Source of the DNA: B1 sp044370475
Lineage (GTDB): Bacteria; Bacteroidota; Bacteroidia; UKL13-3
DNA length: 64,000 nucleotides
NCBI GenBank assembly: GCA_044370475.1
Contig: JBILVK010000005.1
Location: 1 to 64,000 of the forward strand
Direction: 5' to 3'
The notes below the pieces were generated by a model, which was not told the DNA's origin, did not search any database, and saw nothing but the letters and a program-made list of their open reading frames with translations. Shown here one piece after another: positions 25,493 through 34,765 of this stretch. The translations under genes and the position numbers were made by a program. How positions within the stretch are numbered: the first letter of the stretch is position 1; each line of letters starts with the position of its first letter.

Positions 25493-27103
25493 ATGAGTCT
25501 CAAAAAAGAAATAGATAAGCGGAAAACCTTTGCCATCATCTCCCATCCAGATGCGGGTAAAACAACTTTAACAGAGAAATTTCTCTTATTTGGCGGGGCC
25601 ATTCAGGTAGCGGGTGCCGTTAAAAGCAACAAGATAAAAAAGACTTCAACCTCAGATTTCATGGAGATTGAAAAGCAACGTGGTATTTCTGTTGCTACCT
25701 CGGTAATGGCTTTTGATTACAAAGACAAGCGGGTTAATATTTTAGATACTCCTGGTCACAAAGACTTTGCCGAAGACACCTACCGTACCCTTACCGCAGT
25801 AGATTCTGTAATTTTAGTGGTGGATTCTGTAAAAGGGGTGGAGGAGCAAACCAAGCGCCTGGTGCAGGTTTGCCGCATGAGAAATACGCCCATTATTATT
25901 TTTATAAATAAAATGGACCGTGAGGGAAAAGATCCTTTTGATTTGATTGAGGAAATTGATGCTACTTTACATATCCAAACCAGACCTTTAACTTGGCCAA
26001 TTAACCAAGGTTCATTGTTTAAGGGGGTTTATAATTTGTTCCGCAATAGCCTTAATTTATTTGAATCCAACAAAACCCAATTGGCAGATGAGGTAATCAA
26101 TATCCCCGATTTGATGGGTACCGAAATCTCCAATTATTTAAGCGAAAAAGACACCAAAAAACTACGCGATGACGTGGAATTAATCAATGGTGTTTTTGAA
26201 CCTTTTGATGTAGAATTATACCAATCTGGATTGTTGGCGCCTGTGTTCTTTGGATCGGCCATTAATAATTTTGGTATACAAGAATTGCTGGAAACTTTCT
26301 TGGAGATAGCTCCTAGTCCGCGTAACCGCGAGGCTGCCGAGCGCATGGTGGCTGCCGAGGAGCCGAAGCTTAGCGGCTTTGTGTTTAAAATACATGCCAA
26401 CCTCGATCCAAATCACCGCGATAGAATTGCCTTTATGCGCATTTGCTCTGGCAAGTTTGAACGCAATACTTTTTACTACCATACCCGTACGGGCAAGAAG
26501 TTGAAATTTGCCAATCCCGCCACCTTTATGGCCAATGAAAAAATATTGGCAAGTGAAGCATATCCTGGCGATGTTATTGGTTTGTACGACAGTGGTAATT
26601 TTAAAATTGGTGATACGTTAACGGAAGGTGAAAACCTCCATTTTAAAGGCATACCGAGCTTTTCGCCCGAGATTTTTAAGGAGCTAGAAAACCGCGATCC
26701 CATGAAGACCAAACAATTGGAAAAAGGTATCTCACAATTAAGCGAAGAGGGTGTGGCGCAATTGTTTATTCAGGAGCCTGGTAATAGGAAGATTATTGGT
26801 ACGGTGGGCGACCTTCAATTTGAGGTAATACAGTTTAGGCTAGAGCATGAATATGGCGCGAAATGTGCGTTTATTCCGCTTAAATTTTATAAGGCATTCT
26901 GGATTACCAGCACCAATAAATTGATGCTGGAAACCTTTATGCAAAGAAAGTCGTACGCCATTGCGCGCGACAAAGAAGGCAATCCTGTCTTCCTTGCCGA
27001 GAGCGAATGGAATGTTACTTTATCTAAAACAGATTACCCAGATATTGTGTTCCACACCATTTCTGAATTTGATGCGGTGGCCAATGAATCTGCTGTAAGC
27101 TAA
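25493..27103 (+). CDS. prfC: Peptide chain release factor 3
   Basis: 536 residues, full length. The GTPase domain has G1 'HPDAGKTT' (about 18-25), the switch-I segment with 'RGISVATSVMAF', G3 'DTPGHKDFAED' and G4 'NKMDR'. Domains II and III follow, with the RF3-specific 'GTVGDLQFEVIQFRLEHEYG' near 440. RF3 recycles RF1 and RF2 from the ribosome after peptide release. It has its own consensus promoter and no upstream partner; the next gene is convergent, 1 bp from its stop. Confidence 0.97.
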   Translation: MSLKKEIDKRKTFAIISHPDAGKTTLTEKFLLFGGAIQVAGAVKSNKIKKTSTSDFMEIEKQRGISVATSVMAFDYKDKRVNILDTPGHKDFAEDTYRTLTAVDSVILVVDSVKGVEEQTKRLVQVCRMRNTPIIIFINKMDREGKDPFDLIEEIDATLHIQTRPLTWPINQGSLFKGVYNLFRNSLNLFESNKTQLADEVINIPDLMGTEISNYLSEKDTKKLRDDVELINGVFEPFDVELYQSGLLAPVFFGSAINNFGIQELLETFLEIAPSPRNREAAERMVAAEEPKLSGFVFKIHANLDPNHRDRIAFMRICSGKFERNTFYYHTRTGKKLKFANPATFMANEKILASEAYPGDVIGLYDSGNFKIGDTLTEGENLHFKGIPSFSPEIFKELENRDPMKTKQLEKGISQLSEEGVAQLFIQEPGNRKIIGTVGDLQFEVIQFRLEHEYGAKCAFIPLKFYKAFWITSTNKLMLETFMQRKSYAIARDKEGNPVFLAESEWNVTLSKTDYPDIVFHTISEFDAVANESAVS

Positions 27104-27104
27104 A

Positions 27105-27731
27105 TTATTTCTTCATCCAACCTTCTGCGAAGGCCTTCATTTTCTCAAAATTATCGCGCAATTGGCTATTCATAGCTTCCATGTTTTCCATGGTAGTTGC
27201 CTGAATGGTTTTATATTGCTGGTTAAGCTCTACAAGCTTTTCTCCAATTTCTTTTTGCTTCTCTGCAAATTCATCCTTGGCATCCATTTTTGCCAAAGAG
27301 AATTGTAGTTTTATAATCTCTAAACCTGTTTTAAATGCGTCTGCATTTTGATCGAACAAGGTGATGCTTTTAGCATAAGATTCATTAAAATTGGTTTTGC
27401 CTGCAACGTATAATTCGTGCATGGCCAATTCTATTTTCTTCTTTTGTTCTTCAAACGCATCCATGCCATCTGCCTTGCCAAGTGCCAATTGCAAGCGCAA
27501 TTCTTCAATTTTCACTTTCATTTCGGCAAGTTTATCTTCTGCCACATCTGTTGCCTTGTCTAGGTTTTCTTTTAGCGTTACCAAAGAATTGCGGTACTGC
27601 TCTTTTTGTTTTTCGAATGCATCTCCAGCATCCATTTTACCTAAAGAGAATTGCATTTGCATTTCTTCCATGCGCTTTTGCCAATCGGAAACAAATTGTT
27701 TCATTTGGTCGGTCATTTTGTTTGTGTCCAT
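27105..27731 (-). CDS. Coiled-coil protein with three internal repeats
   Basis: 208 residues, almost entirely charged helix. Three copies of a motif are visible: 'QMQFSLGKMDAGDAFEKQKE' (about 25-45), 'RLQLALGKADGMDAFEEQKK' (about 78-98) and 'KLQFSLAKMDAKDEFAEKQK' (about 142-162). No signal peptide or membrane segment. It is the last gene of a run with the UbiB-family kinase and a phasin-like protein, 11 bp from the kinase stop. Family not recognised; a scaffold or granule/membrane-binding role is a guess from the context. Confidence 0.8.
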   Translation of the reverse strand: MDTNKMTDQMKQFVSDWQKRMEEMQMQFSLGKMDAGDAFEKQKEQYRNSLVTLKENLDKATDVAEDKLAEMKVKIEELRLQLALGKADGMDAFEEQKKKIELAMHELYVAGKTNFNESYAKSITLFDQNADAFKTGLEIIKLQFSLAKMDAKDEFAEKQKEIGEKLVELNQQYKTIQATTMENMEAMNSQLRDNFEKMKAFAEGWMKK

Positions 27732-27742
27732 AATTTTTATTG

Positions 27743-29401
27743 TTAGTATTTGCCTTTTCTATAAATTGAGAATAACATCATAAAGCCAAAGATTCCAGAA
27801 ACGATAATTCCAATTAAGCCAATGATAGGAATACCGTTCCACAAGGGAGGTATATGCGACAAGACCACTAGGCTCGAACCTAAGATCATGGCTGCAAGAA
27901 TAATGGCTGCCGACAATCTATTGGCCACCACATCAAGGGTATGTACGAGTTGGTTCAGACCGAGAAATTCTAGCTTTACTTTGCCCTCTTTTAAGCGGTT
28001 AATAATGCTGCGAACATCTCTTGGTAAAACCCTTACAAAATCCCAAATTTCTACTACTTCGTGAAGCGCTGTTTTCAATAAATTCTTGGGCTCTAATCCT
28101 TCTTCAAATAAGCGCATAGAATGTTTCCTTATTCTTTCCAAAGTATTAAATGATGGGTCTAATTGCCTGCTTATTCCATCGAGTATGACAAGGGTTCTGA
28201 GGAGCAAGAAAAAATCGTTGCTAAAGCTTAATTTGTGCTTGTAGATAATCTTTTGGAGGCGGTCTACAATTTCGCTCATATTGCGCTCATCGATGGTTTC
28301 TGGCGGAAATTCTTCTATGAGTATGCTGATATCGTACTCTAATTCTTCTTTGCCCGTAACGCGTTTGCCTTTGGTTAGTGCCTCTATGGCATCTGTGAGG
28401 TTGCGCAAGTCGCCTTTGGCAATAGCAATGATAAAGTCTTTGAAGGCCTCTTTATCTTTTCTATTCATGGTGCCTACCATGCCAAAATCGATGAGGCAAA
28501 TTCTGCCATCTTTTAGCACCATTACATTGCCAGGATGTGGGTCTGCATGGAAAAAACCGTAGCGGAATATTTGCTGGAAGTAGATGAATAAGCCCATTTC
28601 TGCTAGGTTGTGCAGGTTAACATGTTGGGCTTGCAGCTCGGCAATTTTGTCTACCTTGATGCCTTCCATAAACTCCATGCAAATTACCCTTCTGGTGCTG
28701 TATTTGCTGTATACTTCTGGCACATAAACGCTGGGTTCGTTTTTAAACAAGTGCTTAAAGTGGTTGATATTGTAGGCTTCTAGCAAAAAATTAAGCTCTC
28801 TGCCCATGCTTTTTGTGAGCGATTTTACCAGTTCAATGGGCTCATATCGGGCAAATTGTGGGAAGTTGTTTTCAGCAATTTCTGCAAGCTCACCCAATAT
28901 TTTTAGGTCCTCTTCAATGATTTCCTCCATATCTGGGCGTTGCACTTTTACCACCACCACCTCGCCTGTATGCAATATTGCTTTATGCACTTGGGCAATG
29001 CTTGCACTGGCAATGGGTTGTTCTGAAAAGGAGTGAAAAACTTCCTCTAATGTGCCATTTAAATCTTTCTCGATAATGGACCTTACATCTTCAAAAGCAA
29101 AACAAGGAACAGCATCTTGCAGTTTCTTGAGTTCTGCAATGAGCTCTGCAGGCAGAATATCGGGCCTATTAGCTAAAATCTGACCAAATTTGATGTAGGT
29201 TGGGCCCAATTCCTCAATGGCCATTCTGATTCGCTCAAAACGCGTGTGGGTAATGGTAAGGATTTTTCCTTTTACCTGACGGTGAAATCGAACTTTGGGA
29301 AGAAACTTTTGCAGACTAGAATGGGCCAATAAATCATCGAGTCCATGACGCATTAAAACCTGCAAAACTTGCTTATAGCGTTTGAGGTGTTTAAATGTCA
29401 T
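27743..29401 (-). CDS. AarF/UbiB (ABC1) family atypical kinase
   Basis: 552 residues. ABC1 signatures are present: 'LGPTYIKFGQILANRPDILP' (KxGQ motif), 'PIASASIAQVHKA' (Ala-rich P-loop), 'VVVKVQRP', the catalytic 'FFHADPHPGN' and metal-binding 'LIDFGMVG'. The C-terminus has two membrane segments ('LSAAIILAAMILGSSLVVL' and 'IIGLIGIIVSGIFGFMMLF'), so it is an inner-membrane protein. Family members support quinone biosynthesis or lipid homeostasis by an ATPase activity. It overlaps the phasin-like gene by 11 bp. Palindrome copy at 27952. Confidence 0.92.
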   Translation of the reverse strand: MTFKHLKRYKQVLQVLMRHGLDDLLAHSSLQKFLPKVRFHRQVKGKILTITHTRFERIRMAIEELGPTYIKFGQILANRPDILPAELIAELKKLQDAVPCFAFEDVRSIIEKDLNGTLEEVFHSFSEQPIASASIAQVHKAILHTGEVVVVKVQRPDMEEIIEEDLKILGELAEIAENNFPQFARYEPIELVKSLTKSMGRELNFLLEAYNINHFKHLFKNEPSVYVPEVYSKYSTRRVICMEFMEGIKVDKIAELQAQHVNLHNLAEMGLFIYFQQIFRYGFFHADPHPGNVMVLKDGRICLIDFGMVGTMNRKDKEAFKDFIIAIAKGDLRNLTDAIEALTKGKRVTGKEELEYDISILIEEFPPETIDERNMSEIVDRLQKIIYKHKLSFSNDFFLLLRTLVILDGISRQLDPSFNTLERIRKHSMRLFEEGLEPKNLLKTALHEVVEIWDFVRVLPRDVRSIINRLKEGKVKLEFLGLNQLVHTLDVVANRLSAAIILAAMILGSSLVVLSHIPPLWNGIPIIGLIGIIVSGIFGFMMLFSIYRKGKY

Positions 29402-29699
29402 GACCCATTTCCTTTAAAATCATTTCTAGTTTCTCGACCCGTTTTTGAAGCAGGAAAAACTCTTTTTTGCTAGGCGTATCTATTTCATTTAAGACTTCGT
29501 GAAAATAACGCATAGCATCATCCTTTAAATGGGAACCCTCACTTTTTACACCCTGAATTATTTCACCCACAATGCGTTTACCTTCTTCCTCACTTAACTG
29601 CCCTTCCATCTCCATTTTCTCAAGCAAAAGCTGCGCTTTCCTGGAAGTAGATGCTAGTCCAACACCCATATATAACAAGCTTTTTAAGCGATCGTCCAT
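29391..29699 (-). CDS. Phasin-like/PHA-regulator-type small protein
   Basis: 102 residues, helical and charged ('SLLYMGVGLASTSRKAQLLLEKMEMEGQLSEEEGKRIVGEII'), ending in a leucine-zipper-like 'LQKRVEKLEMILKEMG'. It resembles the short phasin/PhaF-like proteins often encoded directly upstream of UbiB-type kinases. First gene of the three-gene unit 29699 to 27105. A direct role in polyhydroxyalkanoate granules is not shown; no PHA synthase is in the window. Confidence 0.75.
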   Translation of the reverse strand: MDDRLKSLLYMGVGLASTSRKAQLLLEKMEMEGQLSEEEGKRIVGEIIQGVKSEGSHLKDDAMRYFHEVLNEIDTPSKKEFFLLQKRVEKLEMILKEMGHDI

Positions 29700-29770
29700 A
29701 GCGTTAGAATTAAAAAGTAAAGGTAACTAAAATAAAAGGAATTAACTATGATATTCCTCAGGTTGCTTAC

Positions 29771-31957
29771 CTACCACAAGTGTAAGATTCCAAACCTTTT
29801 CAAGGTAAATAACACAGTACCTCCTAAAATCAAAATCCCTAAAATCACCTTCCAAATTGGAGTGCCCTTTTTCTTAAATGGATCATTCAAATTTATTTTT
29901 GAATTTAATGGCAAAGTAGCGGTCTGAGTAAGCAAATTGCCAAAGCTAATATTTACTGTTGCCCTGGCATTTATTGCCCAACCATTGGCATCTAAAATAG
30001 GTGCCAAATTGCGCTTCCTTAATTTTAAATAAGCAATTAACATAGAGGGACCAGAAATCAATAAAAGTAGGCCCAAAAGTGCCAATGGAATCTTCCACCA
30101 AGTTAAGCCCAATATTCCAGCCACCAAACTTCCTAAAGCCGCTCCCAAAGCACCCAATGCCAAACTTATAGCAGCAAAAATCCCTACAAATTTTCCAATG
30201 TCAAATGGCTTTTCTGGCTCTGCTGTTTGAACCTGCACAATTTGCTTGTTAGCTACAGCATTGTTTGCATGTGCATCTGCCTCGCCAGCCTTCTTTTCTA
30301 TGTTAGAAGTAGCCTGTGCTTGCACCTTATCATCTTGCGCAGAAGCAAACTTGTTTACTTGCGTATTAATAAACTTAGATATCTTTCTATACGGAGTCCA
30401 AAACGCTTGTCGTATGCTTATTGGATTATCTACAATCTTTATCACAACTGCATCCCAATCCAAACCATCCCTGTCATAAAAAATGGCATTCCTGCCAACA
30501 ATCAAATTGTCTATATCCCCATTTGTTAACGCAGCTGCAATAATCATTTCTTGCTGGGTAGCTTTAGAAACACATTTGCAATAAATTAAAAACATACCAC
30601 TTATAGCCACCATCGAATCATGCCTTCCCATATCATTTACCTTAATACATAAAGTACAACTGCGTTGATCTATGTACAAAGTTCCTGCCTGAAAAATTGC
30701 TTTATTACCGGGTGTATAGAAATCGTAAAACGTCACAAAGTTCTTCAACAACTGAAACAAATCTCTGTAATAACGCACCAATTGATCCACCAAAATTATT
30801 TGTCCGGCTTCGTCTGCTAACTCTAAATCTTTTTCTATTAAGCCTTTTAATTGATCGCCTTTTGCATGCTCCAAAATTTCACGCACTCTTTGTATTCCTA
30901 ATGCCTCAACTTCTTTGCCCGACATCATATCTAGCCAATTGGCATAAGCATCAAAACGTGCAGAAATATCTCTCCAATTTTCTTCCGTTAAGGTTTTACT
31001 TCCCGGGAAAAGAACCGCAACAACCTCTTTGCTAAAATCAAAAATAGCCGCCTCCCACATTGGGTTCAGACCGCCCTCTAAGGGTAATGCTTTACCACCC
31101 TCTATCTTGGCTAAGGGATAGCCGCTTATCTCTTCCTTGCAAACATTTAAATCTTTGGCTGCAATAGATTCTACACGTGCACTCAATTGGTTCAAGGCTT
31201 CTGCAGTTTGCGGATCAAAAGCAGCTAACTTACAGCGTAAAAAATAATCATCTATCTTGGCTTGCAACCCTTGCCATTTCTCATATCCAGCAGCAGTATG
31301 CGCTCCCAATGGAAGCACCTCTGCGGCCTTGCCTTCAGAAATACGCAACCAAGAATCATACGCCTCACATGCCACATAAAAAGCATTTAACAACTCCAAA
31401 TCTATGCCCTCTTTGCCTCCCCTATCTGCCTTTGAGCCTACACATGCCATGATATCTTTTATCAAAGAAATCAAGTCAGCATCCTCCGTGCTATCCTCTG
31501 TAATGATGCCATCTCCATTAAACTGAGTACCCGCAAAAATTCGCACAAAATCTAAGGTATCTTCTACCCCAATTTCGGTGGCATCTGCCTTACCTAAATT
31601 TTGCAAAATAATTTTAGCACTCTCCAAAATTGCCCTGCCAGCCTCGGTTTCAACATTTATGGCACTTAATGGCAAAGTAGCTCCCTGCTTTAAAATATCA
31701 TCTGCATTTTTCAACATGGAAGTAAGCCATTTTACAGCCTCCAAAATCTCTGGAACCCTAATATGTCCATCACCATCAGAATCTATCAAAGCCAATGTTT
31801 TTGAGTCAATTTCCAAACCACTCACTGGGCAACTTAAAGCTGTCCATAATTTCTGATCCAATTGCTCCAAGGCAAGTAAATCTGCCCCTGTTTCTAAATT
31901 TACTCGTTTAACTCCCCCAACAGTAGAGAAGCTCCAAACATGGTTACTATTATTCAT
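29771..31957 (-). CDS. EF-hand membrane protein of unknown function
   Basis: 728 residues without a signal peptide. A canonical EF-hand loop lies at 59-70 (Asp59, Asp61, Asp63, Glu70; 'DSDGDGHIRVPE') and a second, shorter Asp-rich site near 150 ('FNGDGIITED'). The long middle is soluble. Three hydrophobic segments are near the C-terminus: a pair around 590-650 ('IFAAISLALGALGAALGSL', 'IPLALLGLLLLISGPSMLIAY') and one at the end ('VILGILILGGTVLFTL'). It is probably an inner-membrane protein with a large cytoplasmic calcium-responsive part; topology and role are inference. Palindromes at 31063 inside and 31977 just upstream. Confidence 0.75.
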   Translation of the reverse strand: MNNSNHVWSFSTVGGVKRVNLETGADLLALEQLDQKLWTALSCPVSGLEIDSKTLALIDSDGDGHIRVPEILEAVKWLTSMLKNADDILKQGATLPLSAINVETEAGRAILESAKIILQNLGKADATEIGVEDTLDFVRIFAGTQFNGDGIITEDSTEDADLISLIKDIMACVGSKADRGGKEGIDLELLNAFYVACEAYDSWLRISEGKAAEVLPLGAHTAAGYEKWQGLQAKIDDYFLRCKLAAFDPQTAEALNQLSARVESIAAKDLNVCKEEISGYPLAKIEGGKALPLEGGLNPMWEAAIFDFSKEVVAVLFPGSKTLTEENWRDISARFDAYANWLDMMSGKEVEALGIQRVREILEHAKGDQLKGLIEKDLELADEAGQIILVDQLVRYYRDLFQLLKNFVTFYDFYTPGNKAIFQAGTLYIDQRSCTLCIKVNDMGRHDSMVAISGMFLIYCKCVSKATQQEMIIAAALTNGDIDNLIVGRNAIFYDRDGLDWDAVVIKIVDNPISIRQAFWTPYRKISKFINTQVNKFASAQDDKVQAQATSNIEKKAGEADAHANNAVANKQIVQVQTAEPEKPFDIGKFVGIFAAISLALGALGAALGSLVAGILGLTWWKIPLALLGLLLLISGPSMLIAYLKLRKRNLAPILDANGWAINARATVNISFGNLLTQTATLPLNSKINLNDPFKKKGTPIWKVILGILILGGTVLFTLKRFGILHLW

Positions 31958-32166
31958 TTGCTAATCAATTTTTTTCGGTCTGAACCAAAGATAAGTTTGG
32001 AGCAAATTAATAAATAAACAAACATTCTCTATACCCATTCAAAACTTGATTTTAATAGGCATCATTCTTATTCAAACTACCTATTTCACTTTGTTAATTT
32101 TATTTTTCAATTAATTGGGCGTACAAACATTCCCACCTAAATTCGCAACCTTAAGTAAAATCAACT

Positions 32167-34650
32167 GTGTCGTTCGATCCATTCTCCATACAACTTCCCG
32201 TTACCGAAATTATTCATGAGGTAAAAGAAAAGCTCATTCAAAACAATACCCTTATTATTCAAGCGCCTCCAGGTGCCGGAAAAAGCACTTTGCTGCCGCT
32301 TGCCTTGCTAGATGCTCATTACCTCAAAGGAAAAAAAATCATCATGCTAGAGCCGCGCAGATTGGCCACTCGCAGCATTGCCATGCGCATGGCAGAATTG
32401 CTCAACGAGGAAGTGGGTGCAACTGTGGGTTACAGAATACGCTTCGATAACCGCATTGGCAGTCAAACAAAAATTGAAGTAGTAACAGAGGGAATCCTTA
32501 CCCGCATGCTGCAATCAGACAATGCCCTAGAAGAATATGGCATGGTTATTTTTGATGAGTTTCACGAACGTAGCATCCATGCAGATGTGGCCATGGCTCT
32601 CTGCAGAGAAACCCAACAAGTGCTTAGGCCCGACCTGCGCATGGTGGTTATGAGTGCTACCTTAAACATGCCTCAACTGGTTACCTTACTTAAGGCTCCT
32701 GTATCAACCAGTCAAGGCAAGCAATACCCGGTAGAAATAAAATATGTGGGTCAACAAGATGAACGTCTCTTGCCAGAAACCACAGCCAGAATTGTAGTAG
32801 AGGCCACCAGAAATCATGAGGGCGATGTTTTGGTCTTCCTTCCTGGCGAAGGAGAAATACGAAGAACCGCAGAATTGCTTAAAGCAGACCTCAACCAATT
32901 TGCCATACATCCTTTGTACGGAATCTTGCCGCAACATGAACAGTATGCAGCCATTATGCCCAACAAACATGGCAAACGTAAAATTGTTCTGGCCACTTCC
33001 ATTGCCGAAACAAGTTTAACCATAGAGGGCGTGAAAGTAGTAGTAGATACAGGCTTCGCCAAGATGCAACGCTTTGATCCAAAAAGCGGATTGAGCAGGT
33101 TAGAAATCGTTCAAATAGCTCAAGATAGTGCCGACCAACGTGCGGGCAGAGCAGGAAGATTAAGTGCAGGTGTTTGTTACCGCATGTGGACCAAAGCCAC
33201 GCACGATAGACTACCGCAACATCGCATCCCAGAAATTATGGAGGCCGATCTAGCTTCGCTGGTTTTAGATATGGCGCAATGGGGCATTGTGAACTTAGAA
33301 CAAATGAGCTGGCTCAACAATCCGCCAAGGGCACATGTGGCCCAAGCCAGTGAGGTGCTGCACCAATTGGGTGCCTTGGAGAATGGCCGCATTACCGAGC
33401 ATGGCAAGCAAATTCACAAGCTGGCTTGTCACCCACGCATTGCCCATATGTTGCTTCTTGCCAAGGAAGATCATACCATTCAATTGGCAAGCGATGTTGC
33501 TGCCGTATTAGAAGAGCGCGATCCACTGCCCAGAGAATCGGGCATAGATATCAACTTACGAGTTGAGGCTTTGCGCAGAGCAAGAAAAAACAATGCCCTA
33601 GGCAAGAATTTTGCGCGCATAGAAAAGGTAGCAGAATCGTATAGAAAATTGCTTCAAGTAGAGGTGAGCAATGCCCCAGTAGACCCTTTTGAAACAGGCC
33701 TGCTCATTGCCCATGCTTACCCAGAAAGAATAGCATGTGCGCGTCCTGGCAACAATGCGCAGTTTCAATTGTCGAATGGAAAATATGCTGCAGCCGGTCA
33801 TAAAGATGATTTGGCACATGAGCCTTGGTTGGCGGTTGCACATATGGATACGCGCGATGGCTTGGGCAAGATTTTCTTGGCAGCTCCTTTAAATCCTACC
33901 GACCTTAGGAGCTTGGTGAAAGAGAAGGAAGTGATTACTTGGGATACCCGCAAAGGCGGACTCATTGCCACAAAGGATTTGCGCATTGGAAGCATTGTTT
34001 TACAATCTAAACCACTGCCCGCACCTGACCCAAAACACTTGGTAGATGCTATCTCGGAAGCCTTAAAAACTGAAGGAGAAAACTTGCTCTCTTTTAATGA
34101 TACCATGAAGCAATTGCAAAACAGAATTCTGAGTTTGCGCAAATGGAACAATGCCTCAGATTGGCCAGATGTAAGTACCCATACCTTGTTGTTACAAAAC
34201 AAAGAATGGCTCGGACCTTATCTCAATCAAATTAAAAAACCAGACGACCTAAAAAAGCTAGATTTGGCGCAGGCTTTGTTTAACCACTTGCCTTATCAAA
34301 AACAATTAGACCTGAACCAATTGGCGCCACAAAAGCTCGAAGTACCCAGTGGCTCTTTTATAGAAATTGAATACTTTGCCCATGGCGAAACTCCCGTTTT
34401 GGCAGTTCGTCTACAAGAAGTATTTGGTCTTAGCGATACGCCCACCATCAATGCCGACAAAACACCTGTAGTGATGCATTTGTTATCGCCCGGCTTTAAA
34501 CCCGTACAAGTAACCTCAGACCTAAGAAGCTTTTGGAACAATACCTACCACGAAGTAAAAAAGGAACTCAAACGCAGGTATCCAAAGCACTCCTGGCCCG
34601 AAGACCCTTGGGCCGCAGTACCCGTAGCTAAAGGTCGCAAACGCAGTTAA
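32167..34650 (+). CDS. hrpB: ATP-dependent RNA helicase HrpB
   Basis: 827 residues from a GTG start. Motif I 'APPGAGKSTLLPLALL', motif Ia 'EPRRLATRS', motif II DEFH (about 130-133, the HrpB form of DEAH), motif III 'MSATLN', 'LATSIAETSLTIEGV' and motif VI 'QRAGRAGR' are all present. The C-terminal HrpB domain ends in 'RRYPKHSWPEDPWAAVP', a family hallmark. It is a DEAH-box helicase of uncertain physiological role. No upstream ATG is in frame close by, so GTG is the best start. Monocistronic, divergent from the EF-hand gene. Confidence 0.95.
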   Translation: MSFDPFSIQLPVTEIIHEVKEKLIQNNTLIIQAPPGAGKSTLLPLALLDAHYLKGKKIIMLEPRRLATRSIAMRMAELLNEEVGATVGYRIRFDNRIGSQTKIEVVTEGILTRMLQSDNALEEYGMVIFDEFHERSIHADVAMALCRETQQVLRPDLRMVVMSATLNMPQLVTLLKAPVSTSQGKQYPVEIKYVGQQDERLLPETTARIVVEATRNHEGDVLVFLPGEGEIRRTAELLKADLNQFAIHPLYGILPQHEQYAAIMPNKHGKRKIVLATSIAETSLTIEGVKVVVDTGFAKMQRFDPKSGLSRLEIVQIAQDSADQRAGRAGRLSAGVCYRMWTKATHDRLPQHRIPEIMEADLASLVLDMAQWGIVNLEQMSWLNNPPRAHVAQASEVLHQLGALENGRITEHGKQIHKLACHPRIAHMLLLAKEDHTIQLASDVAAVLEERDPLPRESGIDINLRVEALRRARKNNALGKNFARIEKVAESYRKLLQVEVSNAPVDPFETGLLIAHAYPERIACARPGNNAQFQLSNGKYAAAGHKDDLAHEPWLAVAHMDTRDGLGKIFLAAPLNPTDLRSLVKEKEVITWDTRKGGLIATKDLRIGSIVLQSKPLPAPDPKHLVDAISEALKTEGENLLSFNDTMKQLQNRILSLRKWNNASDWPDVSTHTLLLQNKEWLGPYLNQIKKPDDLKKLDLAQALFNHLPYQKQLDLNQLAPQKLEVPSGSFIEIEYFAHGETPVLAVRLQEVFGLSDTPTINADKTPVVMHLLSPGFKPVQVTSDLRSFWNNTYHEVKKELKRRYPKHSWPEDPWAAVPVAKGRKRS

Positions 34651-34765
34651 ATGTTCTACCAAAAGAGATAGGTTGTCTTGCAGACATTGTGCAATTTGTG
34701 CAATGAATGTGCAATTGATTTATGCCGCAATTTTAGTAGACTAGTGAATTTGCATTTCTGATATT
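34651..34765. other. Short intergenic spacer with TGTGCAAT repeats
   Basis: Between two convergent genes. Contains three near copies of TGTGCAAT within about 35 bp (34688-34722). No terminator hairpin was recognised. Confidence 0.5.
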
